64,000 nucleotides of DNA from Chitinophagaceae bacterium (GCA_025934485.1 JAICXX010000002.1:1-64000); one strand, 5' to 3'; counted from the first letter of the stretch, positions 27,434 to 35,420 are shown. The notes: generated by a model from the sequence alone, not told the origin. Numbers and translations: made by a program.

Positions 27434-27449
27434 ATTGCTATATTACGAT
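27434..27449. promoter_or_regulatory. ArsR-like box before arsM
   Basis: ATTGCTATATTACGAT matches 15 of 16 bases of the sequence at 27825-27840 upstream of arsR, in the same orientation. It suggests a second ArsR site controlling arsM directly. Confidence 0.5.
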
Positions 27450-27477
27450 GATTTGGCTCAAAAAAAAGGTTCCGGGA

Positions 27478-27810
27478 TTAGCCACAGCAGTTGTCGGCGC
27501 CTTTGTATGCGGCGAACAAGGCGCCGATGTCCTTTTGGTAGAGCGCCCAGGTCTTTGGATCGATGCAGTAGCATACGCTGGTGCCTTCAATGGTGCCCTG
27601 GATGAGGCCTGCGTTTTTCAACTCTTTGAGGTGTTGGGAGATGGTCGGTTGGGCCAACCCCAGCACCTCCACAAGGTCGCCATTGATACAGGCATTCGCC
27701 TTGATCAGATGTTGGATGATAGCGATACGAGCAGGGTGGGCGAGGGCCTTCATCATGCCCGCGAGCTTGTTCTGCTTATCGGAGAATATTTCGGATTTGG
27801 TCAGGCCCAT
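27478..27810 (-). CDS. arsR: ArsR-family arsenic-responsive repressor
   Basis: 110 residues with a winged helix: MMKALAHPARIAIIQHLI, INGDLVEVLGLAQPTISQHLKELKNAGLI, TSVCYCID. Candidate metal thiols are NACI, CYC and the C-terminal NCCG. It is the first gene of the operon and its own promoter carries a palindromic site. Confidence 0.9.
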   Translation of the reverse strand: MGLTKSEIFSDKQNKLAGMMKALAHPARIAIIQHLIKANACINGDLVEVLGLAQPTISQHLKELKNAGLIQGTIEGTSVCYCIDPKTWALYQKDIGALFAAYKGADNCCG

Positions 27811-27813
27811 GTG

Positions 27814-27859
27814 AATATTGTTTCATTGCAATATTACGATTAATAAACAATCACGCAAA
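27814..27859 (-). promoter_or_regulatory. arsR promoter with overlapping ArsR operator
   Basis: On the minus strand TTTG (27859-27856) is followed after exactly 19 bases by TAATATTG (27836-27829), a one-mismatch fit to the Bacteroidota TAnnTTTG promoter. The palindromic pair AATATTG/CAATATT (27814-27835) overlaps the -7 box, as expected for an autorepressor. Confidence 0.6.
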
Positions 27860-27886
27860 AAAATTTGCGGCTGATAATGTAAAGTG

Positions 27887-27940
27887 GTAGGGAGGGTGTC
27901 GAACCTACCCCTCCAAATCCTTGTTGGTAGCGGGTTTCAG
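27887..27940. repeat. Displaced tRNA-Ser 3' end / att-like site 3
   Basis: The block 27891-27940 matches 38041-38090 at about 46 of 50 positions. It starts with a partly diverged tRNA-Ser 3' tail (GGAGGGTGTCGAACC) and continues into a shared arm ending GTAGCGGGTTTCAG. It marks the left limit of the accessory region. Confidence 0.65.
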
Positions 27941-27952
27941 GAGGCCGTGTAT

Positions 27953-28360
27953 CTATAACCGCGAATATATCTGCGTTAGTACTGCAGCCTTGTCTTTTTC
28001 GATCTCATTAGCAAAGGCAATGGCCTCCGGATGGACCTTGTGGTGTTTCTCGCTCCAGGCAATAATCTCTACAAGTATGGGTGCCAGGTCGGCCCCCTTT
28101 GGTGTGAGCTGATAAAGTACCTTAGCCTTGCTATCCGGATGCTTGGCCTTCGAGATAATGCCAGCACATTCGAGCAGGACGAGCCGGTCGGCAAGGATAT
28201 TCGTAGCGATGCCTTCCCCTCCCTTCAAAAGATCACCATATGTGTTGAGTCCCTTAAACATAATGTCCCTGATAATGAGCAGAGACCATTTGTCTCCAAA
28301 GATGTCCAGGGCTGTACTGATCGGGCAGTCTGACCGGAACGCAATTATCCTTTTTTTCAA
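27953..28360 (-). CDS. HxlR-family winged-helix regulator
   Basis: About 135 residues from the TTG at 28360. HxlR signatures: CPISTALDIFGDKWSLLIIRDIMF, LKGGEGIATNILADRLVLLE and VLYQLTPKG. The longer frame to 28423 crosses the operator palindromes and is unlikely to be translated. It is divergent from an SRPBCC gene at 28449 across two operator copies. Confidence 0.85.
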   Translation of the reverse strand: MKKRIIAFRSDCPISTALDIFGDKWSLLIIRDIMFKGLNTYGDLLKGGEGIATNILADRLVLLECAGIISKAKHPDSKAKVLYQLTPKGADLAPILVEIIAWSEKHHKVHPEAIAFANEIEKDKAAVLTQIYSRL

Positions 28361-28377
28361 ATGATACCAATTATTGA

Positions 28378-28427
28378 ACTTGCAAATTACAAGTAATTTT
28401 TTATTTTTACACTTGCAAAACACAAGT
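28378..28427. promoter_or_regulatory. Two HxlR-type operators ACTTG-N7-CAAGT
   Basis: ACTTGCAAATTACAAGT (28378-28394) and ACTTGCAAAACACAAGT (28411-28427) share perfect five-base arms and are 33 bases apart, three helical turns. They lie between the divergent hxlR-type and SRPBCC genes and probably control both. Confidence 0.7.
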
Positions 28428-28448
28428 TAATTACAAAATCATCTGTCA

Positions 28449-28910
28449 ATGAGTACTTTGCAGGCCAGGAGTCAAGCTGTGGTGAATGTGCCTATATCCA
28501 GCGTATGGGCGATTATTACGGACATAACTCTGCTTCCAAGAATCAATCCGGGTGTGATCAAGGCAACGGGTACGATGAACGAGTCGAATGCGGTGCGCAC
28601 TTGCGAGGTGGAAAACAAAGGTCGAAAAGGCATAATTACAGAAAAGCTCGTTGAATTTGTCCCCGGGAAGAGGATGGTTTGGAGGGTGGAAAGCGACACC
28701 ATGGGCATGAGCAAAATGCTACTGGATACACAATTTTCGCTGCTGCTGGAAACGGTGACGGATTCGAGTACGAAGGTGACGGCGGAGACACATTATTCAC
28801 CGAGGACATTCCTGGCCGGGATTATGAATGGACTGGTGATGAAAAAAATGTTTGCCAGGGCGCAGGAAAAAATCTTACAGAACTTATGGACGCTGGCCCA
28901 AACTCAGTAA
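28449..28910 (+). CDS. SRPBCC (START-like) family protein
   Basis: 153 residues with the SRPBCC pattern: VVNVPISSVWAIITDITLLPRINPGV, FVPGKRMVWRV and a long C-terminal helix. These proteins bind small hydrophobic ligands or act as aromatase/cyclase-like enzymes; no specific ligand can be read. It is divergent from the HxlR-type gene. Confidence 0.85.
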   Translation: MSTLQARSQAVVNVPISSVWAIITDITLLPRINPGVIKATGTMNESNAVRTCEVENKGRKGIITEKLVEFVPGKRMVWRVESDTMGMSKMLLDTQFSLLLETVTDSSTKVTAETHYSPRTFLAGIMNGLVMKKMFARAQEKILQNLWTLAQTQ

Positions 28911-28915
28911 TTTAT

Positions 28916-29143
28916 ATGACTGCTTTGCGTAATGAGATCATCATTGGTGCGCCCATGGAGAGAATTTGGGCTACCTTAACCAATATTGAAGTGGATAAAG
29001 CGCTGACCTATGAACTGACAGCCTGCTCTTTTCCTATACAAGGCTTATCGCATACATACAGTTTTGAGCAGGCCTTAAGTCCGATCATGAACTTCTTTAT
29101 GCCAGATAAAATAACGGCCTTATGTCATACAGCGAAAAATTAG
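28916..29143 (+). pseudogene. Truncated SRPBCC-like ORF
   Basis: A 75-residue frame starts like an SRPBCC protein (RNEIIIGAPMERIWATLTNIE) but continues at once into an unrelated-looking end (LSPIMNFFMPDKI), so most of the domain is missing. It overlaps the TfoX-like gene by 22 bases. It looks like a fusion of two ends after an internal deletion. Confidence 0.4.
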
Positions 29144-29469
29144 CGGATCGGATCCGGCGGCGGTTGGCGGGGCTGCCGAACATAGAAGAAAAAAAGATGA
29201 TGGGCGGACTCACTTTTATGTACAACGGAAAGATGTGCGTGGGCATCATCAGGGAAGAGCTGATGTGCCGGATAGATCCTGCCTTGCATGAGCAGGCGAT
29301 CTGCCGAAAAGGATGTCGAACGATGGATTTTACTAACCGGCCGATGAGTGGCTATGTTATGGTGGACGAAAGTGGGATGAAAAGCAGGGCGGATTTCGAC
29401 TATTGGATCGATCTGGCCCTGGATTTTAATAAGCGGGCCAAGGCTTCGAAAAAGAAGAAAGCGTCATAG
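29122..29469 (+). CDS. TfoX/Sxy N-terminal domain protein
   Basis: 115 residues matching the stand-alone TfoX_N domain: ADRIRRRLAGLPNIEEKKMMGG, LTFMYNGKMCVGI, MDFTNRPMSGYVMVD and a Lys-rich tail. Family members are linked to competence regulation in gamma-proteobacteria, but in Bacteroidota the role is unknown. It lies ahead of an AraC gene by 8 bases. Confidence 0.8.
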   Translation: MSYSEKLADRIRRRLAGLPNIEEKKMMGGLTFMYNGKMCVGIIREELMCRIDPALHEQAICRKGCRTMDFTNRPMSGYVMVDESGMKSRADFDYWIDLALDFNKRAKASKKKKAS

Positions 29470-29477
29470 AGTTTCCA

Positions 29478-30335
29478 ATGATTACCAGCCATAAAAAAAT
29501 TGATCTGTGGGGTAAGACCCTGATCGAAACGATCATTATCAAAGCCCCTTACCGCTTGTCGGTAAATTTTCCTCAGCAAGCCTGTTTCATTTATTACAAA
29601 AAAGGAAAAACGCTGATCAACTCCCCGGCCGAACAGGTGCTGGTCGGGAGCGATGAATCGGTAATTTTGAATTGCGGGACGTATTTTACCAACCTGCTCG
29701 AATATTCCGATAACGACTTCTATGAAATACTGGTCTTTCATCTACATGCGGATATGCTCAAAAAATTGTATAGGCAGGAAGTTCCCGCCTTTTTGAAAAA
29801 GGATAATGAGCGCCCATATATCCAAAAGATCGTCTCAAAGGATATTATCAGGAAATTCATCGAAAACCTGGAATTCTACTTTGAGAACCCCGCCTTTATA
29901 AACGACGATCTACTCGAGCTGAAGGTAAAGGAACTGATCCTCATTCTTCTGCAAAGCAAGAACTCCACATCAATAAAGGACTTGCTGCGGGACTTGTTTA
30001 CACCTCACGAACTAAACATCAGGGACACTGTCCAGCGGCATCTGTATTCAACTATTACGGTGAAGGATCTTGCTGAGTTGGCAAACATGACTTTGGCGAC
30101 CTTCAATCGTAAGTTCATCGAAGTATTTCAGGATACGCCTGCCAATTACATCAAAACCAAAAGATTGGAAAGGGCGAAGGAACTGCTGCTGGTCAGCACC
30201 CTGAGCATCAGTGAAATTGCCTTCGAGACCTGCTTTAATGACGTGTCGCATTTTTCAAGATCGTTTAAGCAACAATTTAAGGTTACTCCAGCCTCCTGCC
30301 GCGAAAGGAAAGCAAACACTCCTCCTGCTGAGTGA
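29478..30335 (+). CDS. AraC family transcriptional regulator
   Basis: 285 residues with an N-terminal sensor region and C-terminal double helix-turn-helix: VKDLAELANMTLATFNRKFIEVFQDTPANYIKTKR and ISEIAFETCFNDVSHFSRSFKQQF. It precedes an SDR and a DoxX-like gene in the same direction, which it may regulate. Confidence 0.88.
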   Translation: MITSHKKIDLWGKTLIETIIIKAPYRLSVNFPQQACFIYYKKGKTLINSPAEQVLVGSDESVILNCGTYFTNLLEYSDNDFYEILVFHLHADMLKKLYRQEVPAFLKKDNERPYIQKIVSKDIIRKFIENLEFYFENPAFINDDLLELKVKELILILLQSKNSTSIKDLLRDLFTPHELNIRDTVQRHLYSTITVKDLAELANMTLATFNRKFIEVFQDTPANYIKTKRLERAKELLLVSTLSISEIAFETCFNDVSHFSRSFKQQFKVTPASCRERKANTPPAE

Positions 30336-30416
30336 ATTGTTCAACAAATTGACATTTTTAGACAAGGCCTGAAGGGATCGAAATAGCAACTTTGTGTAAA
30401 GGACAAAAAGAATGCG

Positions 30417-31214
30417 ATGAAACCAATTATCGATCCGTCGATGTTCGGAATATGGGCTTTGATCACAGGAGCCTCTTCAGGCATTGGGGAAGAATTTGCG
30501 CGACAACTGGCGGCGGGAGGTTTGAATTTGGTCCTGGTCGCCAGAAGAAAGGGGCTGATGCAAACGCTGGCCGGACGACTTTCGTCCAGACAAAAAATTG
30601 AATGTCTGGCCATTCAGGCCGACTTGTCAAAGCGGGAAGATCTGGATGCTCTGATTGAAAAGACCAGCCACCTGGAGACCGGTTTGTTCATATCAAATGC
30701 CGGTACAGGGGATGTAGCGAGGTTCCTCGATCGTGGGATTGACGATCTCGGCGAAAGAATTCATCTCAACGCTACATCGCACTTGTTGCTTACCCATCAT
30801 TTCGCGAAAAAAATGGCAACAAGGGGGAAAGGCGGCATATTGCTGACCGGCGCCATGGGGGCGGTGGACGGAGTACCATACATGGCGGCCGAAGCGGCAA
30901 CCAAGGGTTTTATTCAGGCATTGGGGAAAAGCTTGCATTCTGAGTTGAGAGAGTACGGTATCCATATCACCGTTCTAGTCACCACGCCTACAGAGACGCC
31001 CGTTTTTTATAAACTTGGATTTACTCTTCAAAATTCCCCGGTAAAACCGCTCCGCGTGGAGCAATGCGTGACCGAAGCATTGGCTGCTTTGGCAAAGAAC
31101 CAAATGCTGGTTTATCCTGGTCTGAAATTCAGAGCGCTAAGAGCACTGACCCCTGAATTCCTAAGTCGAAAAATCGCGGCAAAAATGCTGAAAAAGAATA
31201 ACAATATTAAATAA
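30417..31214 (+). CDS. SDR-family short-chain dehydrogenase
   Basis: 265 residues. The nucleotide-binding motif reads ALITGASSGIGEEFARQL, followed by LFISNAGTGD. The usual catalytic YxxxK is replaced: the region reads VPYMAAEAATKGFIQALG, with Tyr five residues earlier than expected and Ala-Ala-Thr-Lys in its place, so activity is uncertain. It is followed one base later by the DoxX-like gene. Confidence 0.78.
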   Translation: MKPIIDPSMFGIWALITGASSGIGEEFARQLAAGGLNLVLVARRKGLMQTLAGRLSSRQKIECLAIQADLSKREDLDALIEKTSHLETGLFISNAGTGDVARFLDRGIDDLGERIHLNATSHLLLTHHFAKKMATRGKGGILLTGAMGAVDGVPYMAAEAATKGFIQALGKSLHSELREYGIHITVLVTTPTETPVFYKLGFTLQNSPVKPLRVEQCVTEALAALAKNQMLVYPGLKFRALRALTPEFLSRKIAAKMLKKNNNIK

Positions 31215-31215
31215 C

Positions 31216-31578
31216 ATGAGACGAAGATGGATTTATATTGCAAGTACCGCATTGATAGCGCTGATGTCTTTGGTTGCCGGTATAGGTAATCTTATTCCCT
31301 TTCCGCACATTGAAAGCGATCTCCTCCATCTAGGGTATCCGCCATATTTCAGAATCATACTTGGAAGCTGGAAGGTTATTGCCGCGATTGTAATAATAAT
31401 CCCCCGGAGGCTATGGATCAAGAACCTGGCCTATATAGGGATTTTGCTCGACCTATCGGGCGCTGCTGCGTCGAGACTGGCAGTAGGGGATGGTGTGATA
31501 AAAGTGATCCTACCACTGATCATTTCAGTTTGGGTTGGTGTTTCGTGGTGGAATTTCAGGACACGGCTAAGCAATTGA
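31216..31578 (+). CDS. DoxX-like small membrane protein
   Basis: 120 residues, four membrane helices, with the DoxX-like YPPYFRIILGSWKVIAAIVII and a C-terminal helix ending WWNFRTRL. The start follows the SDR stop by one base. The family has been linked to thiol/redox homeostasis but this member is not specific. Confidence 0.75.
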   Translation: MRRRWIYIASTALIALMSLVAGIGNLIPFPHIESDLLHLGYPPYFRIILGSWKVIAAIVIIIPRRLWIKNLAYIGILLDLSGAAASRLAVGDGVIKVILPLIISVWVGVSWWNFRTRLSN

Positions 31579-31621
31579 AAGAATTGCGGCGACAAGGCTC
31601 TGGCATTTTTGGGACATTTGC

Positions 31622-31990
31622 TTGGGAGTAAAGGAGAACTCGTCCTGCAGCCAGGAGACCATGCGGCTCATTACAGCGGCGGCGGCCGCCTCTGCGAGAG
31701 ATCTTACTTGCCTATGCCTGGCTATTGCTAGCGCGCAATGGGGCAGTTCTGCTTCACCCACTGGTTGGATTGACGGCTTTGCCGGTGGCAATCAGGCTAA
31801 GGACGGATCCGCCGTGGTGATCGCTCCAGCATCGGCCGCTGTCTTTGGCAACCAGGATCTGCGGAGCTATCCGCGGGTATTGGTGCCGCTATTTACTGGC
31901 CCGCCGCTAAGCATTCTGATCCATGTTGCCTTGATCAAAAATCTGCTATCCATCCAGCGACGGTCGCATATCACGGGCGCGTCGAGATAA
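31622..31990 (+). CDS. Weakly supported hypothetical membrane protein
   Basis: The 122-residue frame ends with a plausible membrane segment (RVLVPLFTGPPLSILIHVALI). Its first third is Ala-rich and could be noise. No family is recognised. It may be a decayed gene in the interval between the DoxX-like and ArsR-like genes. Confidence 0.3.
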   Translation: MGVKENSSCSQETMRLITAAAAASARDLTCLCLAIASAQWGSSASPTGWIDGFAGGNQAKDGSAVVIAPASAAVFGNQDLRSYPRVLVPLFTGPPLSILIHVALIKNLLSIQRRSHITGASR

Positions 31991-32002
31991 AAAAAATATT
32001 GG

Positions 32003-32044
32003 TAAGTGTATGCTTATTTATATACTTACATAAGCGTACGCTTA
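32003..32044. promoter_or_regulatory. Paired palindromic operators before the ArsR-like gene
   Basis: TAAGTGTATGCTTA (32003-32016, imperfect) and TAAGCGTACGCTTA (32031-32044, perfect) share the same frame TAAGnGTAnGCTTA and are 28 bases apart. They lie just before the ATG at 32051 and fit ArsR-family autoregulation. Confidence 0.7.
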
Positions 32045-32050
32045 CTAATT

Positions 32051-32403
32051 ATGACTACTGAATCAAGGCGGGACATTTTCCAGGCTATTGCGGACCCGAC
32101 GAGAAGGAAGATCATCGAGTTGCTTTCGGAGCAGCCCATGAACCTGCGTACGATCGCTGAGCATTTTAAGATCAGCCGTCCTGCTATTTCGCAGCAGATA
32201 AGAATATTGGATGAATGCCAAGTGATCGAGACCATGGGGAAGGGAGGGAAACCTTTTGCTCGATTCGTCCGGGAGAATTGAAAAAGCTCGCCGATTGGGC
32301 CGGGCGTTATAAGGGCTTGTGGGAAGGGCGGATCGATGCTTTCGAGAACTATGTAAACCAACTGCAAAGCAGGAAAAATAAACAACATGGAAAATCCAAA
32401 TGA
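32051..32403 (+). pseudogene. Frameshifted ArsR/SdpR-type regulator
   Basis: The first frame (32051-32281) encodes a normal ArsR-type domain: IADPTRRKIIELLSEQPMNLRTIAEHFKISRPAISQQIRILDE. Near 32235-32250, in a G/A-rich run, the reading frame slips; the expected C-terminal half (SIRPGELKKLADWAGRYKGLWEGRIDAF) continues one frame over to 32403. It overlaps the start of the SRPBCC gene at 32387, the usual partner of this type. A sequencing indel or a true mutation are equally possible. Confidence 0.7.
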
Positions 32404-32854
32404 TTTCAGCAAACGGATCTTGTCGATCAAGCGGTCTTTTAACGCGCCGATTGCGACTGTATGGGAAGCCTGGACGCGGCCAGAGCATATTATACAGTGG
32501 TGGGCGCCCAAGGGAAGGAAAGTACAGGTCATCCACCATGAATTCAAGCCGGGTGGATGCTGGAAATATGTTATGCCCATGCCGGATGGGAGTGAATTCA
32601 TTTCTGAAGGGATCTACTCGGAGATCGTCGAATGCCGAAAGATCGTGACTTCTGCCAGTTTTCGGCCAATGACAGAGGACGTCGTCCTGCAGTGCATTTT
32701 TGAAGAGGACGGGGACAAAACGCATTTTGTTTTCAGTGTTATCCATCCGACGGAAGAATACTGCCTGCAGCAGGAGAAAATGGGCTTTTACAACGGGTGG
32801 GGCTCCGCTTTGGACCGGTTCGAGAAGTCGATCAGCGCCGGCTTGCCGAGTTGA
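32387..32854 (+). CDS. SRPBCC / AHSA1-like protein
   Basis: 155 residues with the AHSA1 pattern: IKRSFNAPIATVWEAWTRPEHIIQWWAPKG, FEEDGDKTHFVFSVIHP and MGFYNGWGSALDRFEKSI. ArsR-SRPBCC pairs of this kind are common in Bacteroidota. It overlaps the tail of the frameshifted regulator. Confidence 0.88.
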   Translation: MENPNDFSKRILSIKRSFNAPIATVWEAWTRPEHIIQWWAPKGRKVQVIHHEFKPGGCWKYVMPMPDGSEFISEGIYSEIVECRKIVTSASFRPMTEDVVLQCIFEEDGDKTHFVFSVIHPTEEYCLQQEKMGFYNGWGSALDRFEKSISAGLPS

Positions 32855-32857
32855 AAA

Positions 32858-33016
32858 CTAAAGATCGCAGCAATCTCCCTCTTTCGGGCGCAGCCGCGCA
32901 TGGCAATGCTCGCATTCATAGAAGTACAGGTAGCTGTTCAATGACATCGTTTCATTTTTCCGATGACCACAGACGGGGCAGGTGATAGTAGAATCCAAAA
33001 TAATCGCATTGCTCAT
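32858..33016 (-). CDS. Small cysteine-rich zinc-ribbon-like protein
   Basis: A 52-residue protein found by reading the minus strand: MSNAIILDSTITCPVCGHRK, then YECEHCHARL and GDCC. Two CxxC pairs form a likely zinc ribbon, with a further CC pair. Related proteins as I recall them continue after GDCC for about 14 more residues; this one stops two residues later (DL), so it may be C-terminally truncated. It converges with the SRPBCC gene. Function unknown. Confidence 0.7.
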   Translation of the reverse strand: MSNAIILDSTITCPVCGHRKNETMSLNSYLYFYECEHCHARLRPKEGDCCDL

Positions 33017-33169
33017 TTGTTTTCCTTTATTTAGCTTAGCTCGTAGCTGTAGGTAGCTGATTCTATAAGTGGAATGCCAACCTTAGCAATGATTTTGTCA
33101 CAGAGGTGATCTGACGTTCCTTTGGCCGAATAGCCAATTGCCGTTGGCGATTTTGTTGATCAAAGGCAA

Positions 33170-33375
33170 TTGAAAAAATTACTTTCAAGGATTACTCTGA
33201 ATCCCCATATCAACCATGGTCAACCAGGCATTCGGAATAGCCGGTATACAGTGGCCGCCATCCTCGAATACCTTGCAGGTGTGATTTGATTGGTGCCGTT
33301 CTATCAGAATTTCCAGATCTTGAAAGAGACGATATTCTCGCTTGCATTGCCTATGACACCCATTGTCAGGCATGA
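33170..33375 (+). pseudogene. Frameshifted DUF433 antitoxin-like gene
   Basis: The plus strand reads a DUF433 start (LLSRITLNPHINHGQPGIRN, then SRYTVAAILEYLAG) that meets a stop at 33287-33289, while the rest (LSEFPDLERDDILACIAYD) is in another frame up to 33375. One indel near 33283-33290 restores a normal DUF433 protein. Its usual toxin partner is not seen. Confidence 0.6.
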
Positions 33376-33716
33376 GCGGATTGCACGCTTTTCGGTAATT
33401 TGAAATGCCGAATCTTAGATCTCTTGACCTTTTTTTCGGCATGCCAGAGCTCATAGTTGGTTTGTAAATTGGTCCAAAACGTGGCGCTATTGCCGAAAGC
33501 GGCAGACAGCTTGACTGCCATTTCCGGGCTAATGCCGGCTCGTTCATTAACAACAGCGGAGACATTGGCCCTCGTCATGCCCAGTCACTCGGATGTCATC
33601 GCGTCAAGGGCGTCCAGGATCAAGCCAATCTTAGTTAGATACTCGCCAGGGAGTCTCGAACCGTTGCCTTTTTTGAAAAACAGGCGCAATCCCTTGTGAG
33701 TTATTGTCTGGATCAT
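33366..33716 (-). pseudogene. Collapsed higBA toxin-antitoxin locus
   Basis: The minus frame begins at 33716 like a HigB toxin (MIQTITHKGLRLFFKKGNG, ILDALDAMTSE), stops at 33585 and continues in the same frame as the C-terminal two-thirds of a HigA antitoxin (LGMTRANVSAVVNERAGISP, FWTNLQTNYELW). The C-terminal half of HigB and the N-terminus of HigA are missing, so a deletion joined the two genes. The promoter palindrome is still present. Confidence 0.7.
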
Positions 33717-34236
33717 GCAATCCTATGGCGTTTAAGAACTGTATTGCGTATTAATACGCTTATCACATAAATATAGACTTTTTGTATTAATTAGAATTGC
33801 GTAGGGAATAGCAAAATTGAAAAAGAAGGCATCGTCGTCTTAAATAGGCAAGCCCCGAACCGCGTGTTCAAAAATATTAATCCGGTCCCTTTTGAAAATG
33901 AAAAGCTACTAAACTACCTTTAGAAAACCGTCCAGTGTAAAAGGGGTCGATACAAGTGCGGGTTTTTAAAGTTACTCTGCGAAGAGGGAGGGAAATGTGC
34001 TCGATCTCCAATATGTTGGTTATCAAACTTTTGCTAGTCTGGGCCGGGTTGCGGCATGAATTCGGCGGTGAGAAAGAACGTAGGCGATCTCAATCTACGA
34101 ATTCTTTAGCCAGTGTGAAACTAAATCATTGCTGGGGTTGGGAGCCAAAAATTTGGTATTTTACCAATCATGCCTTATAGTTGTTCCTCTTTTGGAACAG
34201 GGGCAAATTCGCGGTAAATTTGTAAAAACATCTCTT
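33717..34236. other. Gene-poor interval between two toxin-antitoxin loci
   Basis: Apart from the palindrome at 33746-33759, only short broken reading frames are visible (for example a 35-codon stretch near 33810-33920). I see no complete gene or RNA. Confidence 0.4.
33746..33759. promoter_or_regulatory. Perfect 14-base palindrome at the higBA promoter
   Basis: GCGTATTAATACGC lies 30 bases upstream of the HigB start codon and fits an operator for the lost HigA protein. Confidence 0.6.
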
Positions 34237-34488
34237 ATGGCGACGACCTCTCCGTTGGACAGTGAGTTTATGCAATACTGGCTTAAGTTATCTCTGGGCC
34301 AGAAAGAATCACTATTAAGTGTTGCTAAAAACTTTGTTGGCCTGCTGAATGAAACTGAAGCAGTTGATCTTAGGAGAAAGCTTATTCAGGAAGAAAGGGA
34401 AAAATACCTACGCGGTGACGGAAGGTCCTATAGTTGGGAAGAGGTAAAAAATATGGCCCTGAATAAAGACCAAAGGCATGGCCTATAA
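34237..34488 (+). CDS. Antitoxin of a RelE/ParE-type module
   Basis: An 83-residue protein from the ATG at 34237 with helical N-terminus and a C-terminal tail (REKYLRGDGRSYSWEEVKNMAL) typical of antitoxins that wrap a RelE/ParE toxin. It overlaps the toxin gene by 11 bases. The longer upstream frame adds unrelated sequence and was rejected. Confidence 0.75.
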   Translation: MATTSPLDSEFMQYWLKLSLGQKESLLSVAKNFVGLLNETEAVDLRRKLIQEEREKYLRGDGRSYSWEEVKNMALNKDQRHGL

Positions 34489-34771
34489 GTTAGAGATCAG
34501 ACCTCTGGCGACGATGGAAATTCTGGAGGCTTTTGATTGGTACGAATTGCAAAGGGTAGGTCTAGGGGTTGAATTTCTTGATGAATTAGATACTTTCTAT
34601 AAAAGCTTACTGCGCAATCCCAGTTCTTACGGGTATTACGACAAACCTGTCCGCCAGGGTAAAATGGAACGATTTCCTTATGTAGTTGTTTTCGAAATTT
34701 TTGATGAGCTCATACTGGTTTATAGCGTTTTTATGACCAAGCAAGATCCTGGTAAAAAAAGATTGGGTTAA
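34478..34771 (+). CDS. RelE/ParE-family toxin
   Basis: 97 residues with the ParE-like pattern: LEIRPLATMEILEAFDWYELQ, LGVEFLDELDTFYKSLLRNP, then RQGKMERFPYVVVFEIFDELILVYSVF. The overlap with the antitoxin implies coupled translation. ParE poisons gyrase whereas RelE cuts mRNA; the target is not decidable here. Confidence 0.85.
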   Translation: MAYKLEIRPLATMEILEAFDWYELQRVGLGVEFLDELDTFYKSLLRNPSSYGYYDKPVRQGKMERFPYVVVFEIFDELILVYSVFMTKQDPGKKRLG

Positions 34772-34890
34772 CCATTGATATTTTTAGATCGTGTAATGCC
34801 TTTGGGTCCAGATTTTCATGCTTGTATATGTTTGTGGCAGTGGCTTTATTTTGGTCATGCTCCATGACCAAGCAGCCCTGTATTTGCTTT

Positions 34891-35256
34891 TTAGGCGCGA
34901 TACCGTTTGAGGAATTCTGATAAGCGTCCCAGGTTGTCGGGTTTTATTTTGCCTTGGTAATATCCGAAGACATCCGGGTCCGGGTCACCATTGGCTTTAA
35001 AATACCAGAATATATACCCTTGATGCATCATAAAAACAAGATCGTCGACGTTCAAAAAGTTTTCTGTTCCGTCTTCCGCCAGAAGCTCCGTCGCCCACTC
35101 ATTTAGGTCTGCATGGTCGTTTAAGAGGTCGGTTCCAACCAGGTCTTTAGGAAGGGAATACGAGCAAAAGCTGAAGAAGTCTTTGAATAATTCGGGCACG
35201 ATAATTTGTCGACCCTGTTCTATTTTCGATAGTCTCGACATTCTTCCAGCATTCAT
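34891..35256 (-). CDS. SMI1/KNR4 (SUKH) family protein
   Basis: 121 residues with the SUKH pattern: an N-terminal helix ending SKIEQGRQIIVPELFKDFFSF, DLVGTDLL, FLNVDDLVFMMHQGYIFWYF and PDVFGYYQ. Such proteins often serve as immunity proteins in contact-dependent or polymorphic toxin systems, but no toxin gene lies next to it. Confidence 0.65.
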   Translation of the reverse strand: MNAGRMSRLSKIEQGRQIIVPELFKDFFSFCSYSLPKDLVGTDLLNDHADLNEWATELLAEDGTENFLNVDDLVFMMHQGYIFWYFKANGDPDPDVFGYYQGKIKPDNLGRLSEFLKRYRA

Positions 35257-35420
35257 TTTTGTATTTGGTATGTTAGATGGCCTAGTGTTTAGTCAATCTA
35301 AAATTGTTGGATAAAGCTTTTTTAGGTTAATTCTGGCATCCTTGGTGGTAAATCGCCAATTAATGATTATGCGTAATTTAGAACGTTTCTTGAAAATCGA
35401 CCAACTAATCATAAAATCTC

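Noticed and set aside
33185-33565. Minus-strand frame whose end looked like an alpha/beta hydrolase tail
   Set aside because: The plus strand there encodes a recognisable DUF433 protein; the minus frame is its shadow.
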